The notes beneath the pieces are model-generated. The model saw only the letters and a list, made by a program, of their open reading frames with translations, was not told where the DNA came from and ran no database searches. Both the position numbers and the translations under genes were made by a program. From Cryptomeria japonica (Eukaryota; Streptophyta; Pinopsida; Cupressales; Cupressaceae), in the NCBI RefSeq assembly GCF_030272615.1, contig NC_081411.1:152323971-152387970 (forward strand): a DNA stretch of 64,000 nt, given 5' to 3'. Positions 23,091 through 33,370 of the stretch are shown here, in pieces. Positions within the stretch are counted from its first letter, which is position 1. Each line of letters opens with the position of its first letter.

Positions 23091-23737
23091 TGCTCCTGGA
23101 CTGATATTCAGGTGATGTACTATAAGATCTGGATCCAACCCTGGAATGTCTGCATATGACCAAGTAAAATTGACTTGCCACTTTTTAGCGGGTTCCAAAT
23201 ATTTATGCCTTGCTAGTATTTCTACCTTGCTAGTTCTGATAGAGAAGTTGCTAGATATAGATCAGTTGTGCCAATGATAACTGCCTCTGCTGGTTCTATC
23301 AATATGGATGACCTCTCTTGATAATGCTCAGGTAAGGTGTCAAATCTCCCATCTTCCGGCACCTTGAGGAGGTTTTCACCATTAGATGTGTCCTTTATTT
23401 TTACTTTTTCCCGATCTAATGTTGCCAAGAAATGGTTTTCAGCATTAGACTTGACATTGTTTTCTTTATTTTCATTTTTGCGACTAGGAGATTTCGCACC
23501 TATTTGACTTGAAGATACATTAGTGGAATCCCTGGTGAAAGTTGTTGTGGGTTTGATTTCATTAAGATATAAAGATATGGCCTGGTCATTTGGAAAGGTG
23601 TCAATGGCAGTATGTCCTTCATTTTCCCAGTCCATAGGTTCAGGATAAATTAAGGATAAAAGATCCTTATGTTGGATTATGTCAAAGATATTAGAGGTCA
23701 TGACAGAGATGTCAAGGATTTCACTATGTATTTCCAT
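23091..23737 (-). pseudogene. Element B linker and reverse-transcriptase stub; RT deleted
   Basis: The frame 23737-23222 is an unconserved acidic linker that ends TTDLYLATSLSELAR. It is followed by NFTWSYADIPGLDPDLIVHH and NISPGA, the conserved entry to plant Gypsy RT (compare element D: FAWSYTDMPDLDPELVLHHL). Directly afterwards comes the RNase H start (NTQHG...GVGILF). The RT palm and fingers, including the YVDD motif, are absent, so a deletion of about 1.3-1.5 kb has its junction near 23085-23105. Confidence 0.75.
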
Positions 23738-24136
23738 GTCTAGAACGATACTCTCATCAGAATGACCTCACGCAAGTAGCTCCTGATTGTCCTTGGTTAA
23801 GTCCATGTCAATCGCATATGATTCTGATTCAAATAGGCTAGTTCCTAACATTTGTCCTACATACGTGTGAACTATATCGACACTTACATCTGCTTCTTCC
23901 CTTTCAATTTCAAGTTGCTTTTGTTTGTTTTTCCATGATAGCAAATATTCTCCATTCTCCCGATCTCTTAGCTACATTTGTTTTTCCATGTTTGACAAAA
24001 TTGATGCAAATGATTGTTTCTTGGATTGTGTGCTTGAATATGTTACCTCTCTATTATGTGAACCAATGACCGCTTGAGCTAATTCTAGATTATTACAACA
24101 TTGCACTGGATTTGAGTCTGCTGATATTGTGATTTC
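23738..24136 (-). pseudogene. Element B protease-RT spacer
   Basis: Coding-like minus-strand sequence with single stops, rich in Glu, Gln and Ser (for example NGEYLLSWKNKQKQLEIERE), links protease to the RT stub. No G-patch motif of the sort seen in element D is recognisable. Confidence 0.45.
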
Positions 24137-24601
24137 CTACCTATTGTAGGGAAATTTTAAGTACTGATGACATGTTGATGGAATAGCTTGCATTTCATGT
24201 ATCCATGGTTTTCCCAAGAGTATGTTGTATGGCAGTTCCAAATCTAGGACTTGGCATGCTGTGTTTTTCAGCAAAGGTCCCACTCTAATGGGTAATACCA
24301 CAACTCCTTTAGAGGAATTCTCTTCTTCATTATGTGCTTTGATTTTGATCTTTTTCAGGAGATCAACTGCATCTTTTGAATAACCTAGAGCACAGACAGG
24401 ACTCAATCAGAAAATGTTTAAGCTAGCTCCCCCATCTATTAGGACACGTTTAACGAGTGTTTTATGAATGAGGACTTCAATTTGCAAGGAAGCGCTATGG
24501 GGATGTTGCAAGGAATCAATGCTTGGATATGAAGTAGATGGGTTTTGAATAGGATCCTCTGAAATAGGTTTGATGGCTATTATGCCCTTGGGGAACATCA
24601 T
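24137..24601 (-). pseudogene. Element B aspartic protease
   Basis: VLIDGGASLNIF carries the DGG(A/S) version of the retropepsin active site used by many plant Gypsy elements. It is followed after an in-frame TGA (near 24404) by ALGYSKDAVDLLKKI, VVVLPIRVGP and LPYNILLGKPWIHEMQAIPS, the flap and substrate-binding segments. It aligns along its length with the protease of element D (47928 onward). It would cleave Gag-Pol. Confidence 0.85.
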
Positions 24602-24992
24602 CTTTGGGTGTATTGTTTGGTGAGGATGCTATGGAAGGTTTTTGCACTTTTTTAAGAAGTGTAAGAATAGATGCCTTTGGAGAGTTAACTTGCTTATGGG
24701 GAGATAAACCATTGCTAGATATAGGTGCGCAATTGTGATCTTTCTCATCCAAATCTTTTAAGGATCTTTTTAATAGTTGCATAAAATAGCCACCTTTCTT
24801 TGGATATGTATTTGAATCCCTGTTAAGTTTTGACATGGTTGGATTTTGATTCTGGACTTGTTTGATTTCTCTAATATGTTGGCTTGTTATGTGTTCTTGT
24901 CTTTTGCTTTGGTGTGCCATGTTTCTATGATCTTCAGCTATTTCCAATGTTTCAACGATCTTATGTCTCTGTGCTCTAATTAAAATGGGCAT
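24602..24992 (-). pseudogene. Element B gag tail remnant
   Basis: The minus-strand frame 24992-24516 is basic and Gln/Ser/Pro-rich (for example KKGGYFMQLLKRSLKDLDEKD) and overlaps the protease start in another frame. No capsid (retrotrans_gag) block and no zinc knuckle is seen here or upstream, unlike element D, so most of gag is deleted. Confidence 0.5.
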
Positions 24993-25439
24993 TGTGTTTG
25001 ATATGTTTTTGTGAGATTTAAATCTTTCTTAGTGTGTCGCAATAAGTGATCAATTGTTGAGGAAATGATCTTTCAAGTGTTTGCTTGTTTGCAAGTTTTT
25101 CGATCTTAGTTTTGGAGTGCAAATTTTGTGATTTTTGATATGACCAAGTTCAATAGGAACGATATATCCTATATTAGAGAACGAGGTTATCCTGATCAAG
25201 CATTGTAGTTTTGTGATTAAAGGATGATAGATCCTGATGAGAAACTATGTTTGAATGATCAGTTTATCAAAGACAATGTGATGTTGCACTTTAAGGTGTT
25301 TGATCTTTAACTTGTTTGAGGTGAAAACTTGAGAACCTTTATGTGTCTATCTCTTGAATCTATTTTTGAGAGAAGATAACTTGATTGAATGACCCCACAG
25401 GATGACCTACTCTCTATGTTTGACTGTTTGAAAAATGGG

Positions 25440-26280
25440 TTGTTTTTGTTTTCTGATCTTGATGCAGTTTACCAGAAATGCTGACAAAATGACTAGGAAC
25501 TCTGCTATACTGACCAAAAACGCTGAGAAATAGACCAGAAACACTGACAAACAGACCAAAAATGCTGATAGCTAAACCAGAAACGTTGCCAGACAGACCA
25601 AAAATGCTGACAGACAAACCAGAAACATTGTTCTACAATACAGTGACTCTAAAGTTCAAATGATAATGTGTAGACTTAGTAAATTAAGTGTTTGAACTTA
25701 AGAGATTTCAATTTTGACCCAACTTTGTGATTTTCAGACTCAGAAAATGGATATGTAGACCTAGCAAGTACCAACTAGGAGATATGATGCTGCAACATGA
25801 GCAATTTGACATGCAACTCACAAGAGTTGTTGATTTCACCATGGGAGCTAACCTTTAGACCAAAAGAGCTACCGTTTAGACTAGGAACTCTACTGTACTG
25901 ACTAGAAACACTGCTAAATGGACCAGAAACGCTGGCAAACTTACCAGAAACCTTGCTAAACTGACCAGAAACTCTAATGTTTAGACCAAAAACTCTAATG
26001 TGCTCAACCTTGGAGAGTTAATGTTAAAATATGATAAATTTGACATTCACATCAAGAGAGATAACATTTGGACTAGAAATGCGACTGTTTGGACCGCAGG
26101 TGTGACTGTTTGAACTGTAGATGTGACTGTTTGAATTGACAATGTTAATGTTTGGACTGTGAATGCAACTATTTGGATTGATAAAGCTAGTGTTTGGACA
26201 AAGAGAGCTAATGTTTGGACTGTGAATGCAACTGTTTGGACCGTAGATGCGACTGTTTTGACTGAAAGAGCTAATCTGCT
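25440..26280 (-). repeat. Element B leader array 2 (about 21-nt words)
   Basis: On the plus strand the words GACCAGAAACGCTGACAAAC, GACCAAAAATGCTGATAGC, GTTTGGACTGTGAATGCAAC and close relatives recur, many spaced about 21 bases or multiples. The densest parts are 25470-25630 and 25860-26280. The minus-strand ORF 25414-25617 therefore repeats VSGL/SIFGL in 7-residue steps. Unique-looking sequence separates the two parts. Confidence 0.65.
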
Positions 26281-26517
26281 ATGAAACTTGTGAATTTGAC
26301 CATTTGAAGTTTAATTTTTTAAAATTTGTTGTATTTCAATGGATAATATCTTGACTTGACTTACAAACACAGAATTTAGATTGTATTTTTGTCCCAAAGG
26401 ACACATAAAGTGTATGTTCAAGAAGCTTTAAAGAAAGCCCAAGTTTTCACAGGTTTTGAACAATTGAAAACACATCAATCAGTCTATTCTAAGGAGATTC
26501 ACTTCATTATTAGTTCT

Positions 26518-27098
26518 TAGCCCACAACTTGGTACCCTGTCAGCTCAAACAGCCTTGTCACCCCCTAAAAGGCACCTGTGTTTTTGCCTTTGCGAGAGCT
26601 AGTGGAGTCTCGTTATGAGCCTAGCAATAAGGTCTCAAAAGGGGAGTTCACACATATGCTCAAGAGGGACATATGGTGAGTATCTTAAGGAGAGATTCTT
26701 CCCCCTCCATGCACTAAGAATTTAATAATGTTTGGAGGTAAACCAGGTAGCTTCTAATTTACTTGGAACTAGTAAGGGATCCGTTCAGCGTGTCGGGGTA
26801 TAAACTCAATTAAGAGGTCTCCCAACCTTGAAAACCAAGGTTTGATATACCCAAAGGTATGGAGGAGAGCTATTCTCGAGCACTATCATTGCTTTGATTT
26901 TCATCAAAAACACATTTATTTTATAGTGGGTTGAAGTACTTGGCGTTAGCCATTCCCACTTAGGTCATTCCCCTCTCACCGGCCTTAAGGGCTAAGAGTT
27001 AATAACCCCTCGAGAGGACAGGCCTGCTAAAGAAATGCACTATTGAAAGCAAAGGATGAGTCTGGTTTTCTGATCACCTAAGAAAGGTGAGAGCATAC
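26518..27098 (-). other. Conserved leader module (element B copy)
   Basis: About 580 bp between the two leader arrays match, in opposite plus-strand orientation, the module at 55667-56253 in element C. Shared words in sense orientation include CTTTAGCAGGCCTG, CCTCTCGAGG, AGGGGGTGACAAG and GTTTGAGCTGAC, in the same order with moderate divergence between. No frame is open through it in both copies, so conservation is probably at the RNA or DNA level. Confidence 0.7.
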
Positions 27099-27379
27099 TC
27101 GCCTATCATCAAAACTCATGAGACATGTTTGTTCATTTCCATTGTAATTAGTCTATGTACCTAATTTAACGAATATAAGTGCAAAATCCTACGACTGCAA
27201 ACAAAGTTAGTAGTTTATATTGCATTCTTTGACGGTGAAATAGTTTATGACTATGGTCTTTCACAACAAAATAAGTACCTACAAAACCAACAATCTGCAA
27301 ATTAGGTTCGGGAAAATGACAGTCCAGAAGTAGAAATGAGGAATGCAACATACAATATTTATAAAATCAATAAAAAACT

Positions 27380-27565
27380 AAAAACGCCATCAAATTGACC
27401 AAGAATGCCATCATATGTGCCAAGAACACTGCTTTGCACACTAGAAACGCTTCTCTGCACACCAGAAACGTTGTTCTGCACACCAAAAATGTTGTCAAAC
27501 AGACTGAAAACACTGACAAACATACCAAAAACACCACAATACATACCAAAAATGCTAAAGTACAG
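27380..27565 (-). repeat. Element B leader array 1 (21-nt words)
   Basis: Near the primer site the plus strand repeats CACACCAGAAACG-type words (AACGCTTCTCTGCACACCAG, ACGTTGTTCTGCACACCA) at about 21-base spacing for some 180 bp. The minus ORF 27359-27544 shows this as 7-residue steps (NNVSGVQ, RSVSSVQ, SSVLGTY). Confidence 0.7.
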
Positions 27566-27754
27566 AAAAACATAAAAACAGAGTTGAGGAATCTCCCATA
27601 AATGTCATTTAAGGTGTCTGAACACCACAATAGAGACCAAGAACTCTATTTGGGAGCCCAAGAAAGCTAATCTGCACTCCGGAAGAGCTAATCAACTTGT
27701 CAATGAAATTTCTTGCAAGCAAACTTGTTAAAGATCAAAGGGGTTAGGCCCCAC

Positions 27755-27766
27755 GGTGGGTGCCAA
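27755..27766 (-). promoter_or_regulatory. Element B primer-binding site
   Basis: On the minus strand TTGGCACCCACC follows the 5' LTR end after 4 bases. Element C has CTGGCGCCCACC in the same place. The CGC-to-CAC change fits CpG decay. The tRNA used is not certain. Confidence 0.7.
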
Positions 27767-27770
27767 TTAA

Positions 27771-28816
27771 TGTGATGCTAAAAATGTGGTATATAAGAGG
27801 CATACACATATAATAAGACAATAAAAACATAATTGAAAAGCTTAATTGAAAACTAGATTAAAAATGCAAACCATAAGCCTTCCTTGAAATGTCCCATTTT
27901 CCTCTATTGTTGAGGACCTTGAAGGTGTTGGATTGATGGGCTCTCAGTGGAGCAATGACCTTCAAAGTAACAACTCAAGAGTTGAGTAGCTATTTGATCA
28001 TGATTGACTATGGAGATGATATGAAATGCATGATTTAAGAAACTAGATTAACATGCTATGATAAATCCAAAAGCTAATTACTAGATAATTGAAATGTAAA
28101 TTGCCTATAGTAATGATGCCTAAATTGATATGAGATGGGATCCTTATTGCTCCAAAATGAGGGATATTTATAGGAATTCCAAGGCCAAAGATGAGGTGGC
28201 AGGAATCAACGATCCAGATTTGATCTGAAGATATCAAGGGCCAAGATTGAGGAAGTTGGAGAAGAGGTTGAAGGAAGGGACACTTGTCATCGTTGTCGTG
28301 ACAAGTGTCAAGGAGCCTTGCTAATGAGAGGGAAAGTGTCCAAGGGAGGAGACATGTGGCAAAAGTGTCATGTGTCTCAAGGAGAGAATATCCACACCAT
28401 GAGAGGTTAGGATAAGGAGGTTAGAATGTGCAAGATAGGATAGGGTTAGTTAGACCCAATATTAGATTGAATGGGTTAAGTTAGGGGATGGTTAGGTTAG
28501 GAGCCATGTGCTTATTTGAATTTAGAAATTCAAATAATTGGAAAATGGTAATTAATCTCAACAAACTTGGGTTTTTTAATCTTAATTAGGGATTAGAAGA
28601 ATTGATTAATATGAGGAGACATTAATTAATTTAGAATTAATTAATCAAAGGGGGATGTGAGATGAACTATATAAATAAATCATTTAGATTTATTTACTAG
28701 TAGATGAATAGAGAAATTAATTAAATTGCTTGTGAATTCAATTAATTGGGAAGGGGAATTAATCAAATAACTGTGTATTTAATTAACTATCTTCAGACCA
28801 TTTTTAGGTGTATACA
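27771..28816 (-). repeat. Element B 5' LTR
   Basis: This 1046-bp LTR in minus-strand sense supplies the promoter (TATAAATA at plus 28165-28172). It matches 14681-15726 without length change. The target duplication ATAAG follows at 28817-28821. Confidence 0.93.
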
Positions 28817-28821
28817 ATAAG

Positions 28822-29379
28822 GAGGCTTATGATTATGATCCAATGAAGTACCACACATTATTAGAGCTTTGATAAATGAATCTCTAGAATTGGATCGAGA
28901 CTCTCATAATTCGCTACCAGCTTTCCTAGGTCAATGTGGGCGTTAAAGTTTTGTGCTTCATAAGCTAGGTTCAACAAACGAGCAAATTCTCCCTCGTTTA
29001 TGGATAGAATTTCCTTTGTATTTTTATTGACAATTGATTTTTTATCTTCATCATAATTTTCGGTGCAAACCATGAAAAATTCAGGGCAAGGGAATACTTC
29101 AGGTAACACCATGCTTCCCAATCCAGCATCCCATGATGCGATTTTATTTATTCTTTGTTTTAACATTGTGTTGAAAATAGTAAATTTTGCCCTTCTTGGA
29201 TCTACCACTTTATTAGATAATGCTTATCTAATTTCTATGATACACTTTTCACTATGGATGGCAGGGTCATAAATATCATGGTATTCATCAGTGAAACCTT
29301 GTGTGTTAACCAGTTCGGTTAGGTATATTTTTTTATTCACTTGGCTTCCTATTGAACTACTACTTACTGGTATCCCCAT
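28822..29379 (-). pseudogene. Proximal part of the ORF interrupted by element B
   Basis: A minus-strand frame opens at an ATG at 29379 (MGIPVSSSSIGSQVNKKIYL). It has one TAA at about 29224-29226, then runs through MLKQRINKIASWDAGLGSMV and INEGEFARLLNLAYEAQNF. Two adjacent TAA codons lie near 28859-28864, close to the element B insertion point, beyond which the frame continues at 14675. Its layout, a globular N-terminus with an FARLLNL-like block, is loosely similar to gag or PMD-like proteins, but I cannot assign it. Confidence 0.4.
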
Positions 29380-29929
29380 TGTTGTTACTATTAATAATTC
29401 AAAATAATGCCAGATAGAAGTCTGAAAATGCTAACCCTCAAATTGAACCATGAGATTTAAAAAAATAAAAAAACACGGGATGTAGGTGTTCTAGATTTTA
29501 CCCAAAATTTCTATTTCACTAGATTGGCAAAGACAGATTCTGTTGCATTGCTCAATCTAGTAGTTGTTTTTGAATCTCCCTGGATTTACTAGTTTGTCCA
29601 TGAAATGAAATACGATTATGAGTCAATTATTTTGAAAACAATGAAAAGTTCAAAAGTAATACCTAAAGGGCAAAATTTCTAGAAACTTGTTGTAATTTTA
29701 TAAATTATTATTAATATCTATTCGCCGCCAAAGGATAAAACATTCATTGCTTCAATATAAATTCTGAGGAAAGTGGACACATCACCAGACTCAAGTGACA
29801 AGTCACTTTTTCAGACTGTTTTTGAAGTTTTTTTAATCCTTTTCAACTTCCTCCCGAAATAGAGCTTAATTATAGTTAATTAAATGTAAAATGTTCAATT
29901 CCGAGTCAAGTTCTCAAAAATGTGTTTAA

Positions 29930-30560
29930 TTCCCACATTCAGGCCTAAATCCACCCTAAGCCATTGATCTATGCTCATCCAACAGATGATGGTATCTATT
30001 GTCAGTTGTCATGGGTCCCAATACTTTTGCCATTTTTCGGCCACATCACCAAACTTGAGTCACTTTTCGAGAATGGTTTTCAAGACTTTTTAATCCTTTT
30101 CAACTTCTGCCCAAAATAGAGCTTATTACAGTTAATTATAAATTAAGTATACAATTACAAATTTAGAATTTAACTATACTTAATTAAATGTTTATCATTT
30201 ATGGAAGTCTTCCATTAGAAGTTTGCAAAAAAAAATTATCATTCCCACATTCGGCTCGAAATACACCTCACATCGTTGAATTGTGCTCATCCAATGGATG
30301 ATAGTATCCTTTGTCAATTGTTGTGGGTCCCATTATACATAGGATATTTGCCACCCAAATGCCATGTCATCTGACACTTCATCGTCCCATGGGCCATAAC
30401 CTTTCTTTCTTGTCGGTGTTCAATGACACGTGTTTCCAGTGAAAGTTTGCAAAAAAAATTAGAGATCCCACATTCGGCCCGAAATACACCTTAAGTCGTT
30501 GATCTATACTCATCCAACGGATGACAGTATCCATTGTCAGTTGTCATTTGTCCCATTATC
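29930..30560. repeat. Three copies of a dispersed 90-bp repeat
   Basis: Copies at about 29935-30020, 30240-30335 and 30468-30555 share CCCACATTCGGC, AAATACACCT, CATCCAACGGATGA and CCATTGTCAGTTGTCATGGG-type words. A related segment (CCACCCAAATGCCATGTCA...CATCGTCCCATGGGCCATA) at 30345-30440 recurs at 31868-31975. They lie upstream (on the minus strand, downstream) of the 31.2-kb ORF. The remainder of 29400-31180 holds no gene I can support. Confidence 0.65.
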
Positions 30561-31183
30561 AATAAAATTTGAAAATGAATTAAATATATAAATTTATAAT
30601 GAATCAAATATATAATTTAAATATGTAATTTCAAAACTTGCATGATATTTCATTTTTTTATCGATAATTTTTTTATTATATTACTTGAAAATAAAATATT
30701 ATAAATATGCAAGTATAGGTGGTATAGTAAAACCACCAGAGTTCTGCTACCGCAAAAAACACCCCCAAGGGTCAAAAACACCATTCCCAACAAAAAATAA
30801 AACCCTACTACATGCAAAAACCCTAGAATTCCAATTCGGCATACCAAAATTTGTAGCAGACATCCCCTCATACATACAAAGTTGGGGAGAAAATGGACAT
30901 GGAACAAAAAGATAAAAATAGATAATACCAAACACCATCAGTCATAGTACGATTAACCCAAAAATTACTTGTACTCTAGGTCATCATACAATTTTGAGAG
31001 CCACTTCATTCCTTGTGTAGTCTTGGGTCTCGACCGCAACTCTCAACCCACCTCTGCATGTGCCACTTCATGAAGGACCGTTAAAACCTCATCACACTGC
31101 ATCAACCTTGCAAACATTTTGAAGGTCTTCCACCCATGCCAAGAAAGATCTATGCATCTTGCCTTCAAATCATCATCAGCCCA

Positions 31184-31690
31184 TCAAATGAGTGGTAGCG
31201 GCACCACCGAACTAGCCACCCCTACCTCAGGAACAATGCCCACCTTCAGGACCACACGAGCACACACACTATCCAAATTTAATATGTAGTGCCCATCAAT
31301 TACAACTCTTAGGTCATTTTTGACCTTTTCCACCTCATCCTCAAATTGTAAACCCCAAGTGGCAATCAATGAATATGCCTCCATGTTTGTCCTGTAGCGA
31401 TGACCTACATGGACAATTTCCTCTCCCAACAGCAATTTCACACTCTCGTACAACCCCTCATCCTTAAACAAGAACAAACCTTTCAACCTCTTGTCCATAA
31501 ATTGTCCGAGAAATGGGACTAATTTCTTATCAGTATGGAAGGATAAATTGGCTTCTATGCTGCTTAAGAAACCCCAATACAATGTTGCAAGTGCAGACAG
31601 TATGATACCAATACTTCCAATCCACCTAATATTTAAACACCTCTCAGTCAATTCTAATTTCTGACATCCAACGGTGGTGGTCATCGACAT
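31184..31690 (-). CDS. Uncharacterised minus-strand ORF 1 (168 aa)
   Basis: This ORF is uninterrupted for 168 residues. It has a hydrophobic stretch IGIILSALATLYWGFLSSI near the start and then a helical, mixed-charge part with VKLLLGEEIVHVGHRYRTN and VCARVVLKVGIVPEVGVAS. The last third resembles ORF 2 at 32954-33370 (LG.E..H...RYR.N, then hydrophobic VV..VG). No known domain is recognised. Its intactness in such decayed surroundings is noteworthy, though it may be an exon or fragment. A host gene piece or an element ORF are both possible. Confidence 0.4.
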   Translation of the reverse strand: MSMTTTVGCQKLELTERCLNIRWIGSIGIILSALATLYWGFLSSIEANLSFHTDKKLVPFLGQFMDKRLKGLFLFKDEGLYESVKLLLGEEIVHVGHRYRTNMEAYSLIATWGLQFEDEVEKVKNDLRVVIDGHYILNLDSVCARVVLKVGIVPEVGVASSVVPLPLI

Positions 31691-31799
31691 TAATCATAAA
31701 ATCTGCCATTATTTCTCCGCATGTACTAGTTCAACCACATAATTCGACCACACAAGTCGGCATTAAAATTGCATAAAGGCTAAATGTTAACCATTCACT

Positions 31800-31980
31800 T
31801 TCAGTGATGTGCATACCATAAGGCAATATCATTGCCTATCCGTTGTCAGTTCTCATCAGTCCCATTATACATAGGATTTCTACCACCCAAATGGCATGTC
31901 ACTTGACACTTCATCGTCCCATGGGCCATAGCCTTTATTTCGTGTCAGTGTTCAATGACACATATTTTCAGTGTTCAATC
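31800..31980. repeat. Further copy of the dispersed repeat
   Basis: CCACCCAAATGGCATGTCAC and CATCGTCCCATGGGCCATAG are shared with 30345-30440, ending in CAGTGTTCAATGACAC in both. It lies just upstream of ORF 1 (minus strand). The following stretch to 32950 is AT-rich with no gene seen. Confidence 0.6.
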
Positions 31981-32953
31981 TACATGTACCTAGTTAGTTG
32001 GACTTTTTTTTTATATTGAAATTATGCAGAAAAATTACAATAAGTAAGTTGGACTTTTAATTCACTTGTTTTTTGCAAGATAAACATCTTTTTTTTAATA
32101 TTTATAATCAATGATAATCAATGTACAAATAATTAATGGAACGAACTGGATTTTTTTTTAATATATTAAATATAGAGAAAGAAACATTACATAAAAAAGA
32201 TCGCAGTATTAAATTTATTTTCTTTGTTTAACAAAATATTGAAATAACATAGCTCATAGACAAAAAAAAACGTAGCTAATAAACATTGTGATCCTTATTG
32301 GGTGCTATCACTTGCAACCAATCCCTGACATTATGTTTTTTCAAATGCTTCTTTATCAAGCACTTCAAATATATTTTAGAAAAGGTCATCTCAGAAGTGA
32401 CATTGAGTTTGTTATTTAACTTTAGAGAAGAAATTAGAATAGACCTGCTATTTTTTTATGGTAAAAATTAAATCTTATATCCACACAAATTGATAACTAT
32501 TTAAGCTATTTCAAAACATAATGATTATGCTAAGTATCATGTCATGGAATGATGACAGTGACAAATAATAAAACGAAATAGAAAATATTTTTATATCCAT
32601 AAGAGGCAAACTGAAACGAACTGGAATTTGCAAAATTATCGTTAACAAATATGTTTCACAAATTTACAATTTTTACATGTCGGAGTACCTCAAAAACTTT
32701 AAAGCCAATATGAGTGAGGCTATGAGGAAATAGCCAAAAGAACAAAACTACTAGGGGGTTGGGGCTAGGGCACATACAGTGGACACATTCATGGTTTGCC
32801 CTAAGAATCTTGCCCTCCCTTTATGTAGAATTTTTCAGACATTATAAGCTATGAGAATTCTTCAAGCCAATTGTAGTCTGGAAAGTCATCCAGGAGGAAT
32901 CATTTCTAGAGAGAGTCCCTACCAATCCGCGCCCATTTCTTATGACATGTCAA

Positions 32954-33370
32954 CTACTCCACATTCAGGTTTAAAAGAAATGGTTTCCTGGCCACTATTT
33001 GGTCAGGGAGGAGAAGCTTGGTTAATTCATTCGCACAAGGGATCCCCACCCCTACTTCTGCAAAGACGACAATAGTAATGTCATCTCCCAGGAAGTCTTC
33101 TTTAAACACCTTCCTTAACAACAACAATATATCCACCTTGTCTCCTTCGAGGTCCAGAAGAGATGCCAAGAACTGAGACGTAACTTTTGTGTTAACACGG
33201 TATCTATTTTCATTATGCAAAAACTCTCTACCCAGCACCATCCTCACAACCTCATTAGTGAACATCCTAACCTCTTTACAAACTAATTGGAGGGTTGGGT
33301 CTCTAACGGAGCCCAAAAAGGCCCTCTGGTCCTCTGCATAATTTCTTCTCAAGCAGATAGGAGTGTCCAT
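32954..33370 (-). CDS. Uncharacterised minus-strand ORF 2 (138 aa)
   Basis: The frame begins at MDTPICLRRNYAEDQRAFLG and contains VLGREFLHNENRYRVNTKVT and VVFAEVGVGIPCANEL. It shares the spacing and key residues LG.E..H...RYR.N and a hydrophobic VV....VG block with ORF 1, so the two are probably diverged copies of one family about 1.3 kb apart in the same orientation. The family is not recognised. A direct AG/GT exon structure could not be decided. Confidence 0.4.
   Translation of the reverse strand: MDTPICLRRNYAEDQRAFLGSVRDPTLQLVCKEVRMFTNEVVRMVLGREFLHNENRYRVNTKVTSQFLASLLDLEGDKVDILLLLRKVFKEDFLGDDITIVVFAEVGVGIPCANELTKLLLPDQIVARKPFLLNLNVE

Larger units (their letters stand above)
14681..28816 (-). 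mobile_element. Element B: Ty3/Gypsy-type retrotransposon with antisense gene
   Basis: Both ends are exact: two 1046-bp LTRs with TGTATACA...TCACA ends (minus-strand sense) and the target duplication ATAAG at 14676-14680 and 28817-28821. In sense order (minus strand) come the 5' LTR, a primer site, a long repeat-rich leader, a gag remnant, protease, an RT stub, RNase H, integrase, an antisense plant-mobile-domain gene, the polypurine tract and the 3' LTR. The domain order protease-RT-RNase H-integrase is that of Ty3/Gypsy. The long 3' region with an antisense gene recalls Tat-lineage elements such as Grande and RIRE2. RT and the capsid region are deleted and the integrase is mutated, so this copy is non-autonomous. 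Confidence 0.9.

Noticed and set aside
25440-27565. Regularly spaced short repeats that could suggest a CRISPR array
   Set aside because: The words are imperfect, have no unique spacers of constant length, and lie in the leader of a plant retrotransposon.
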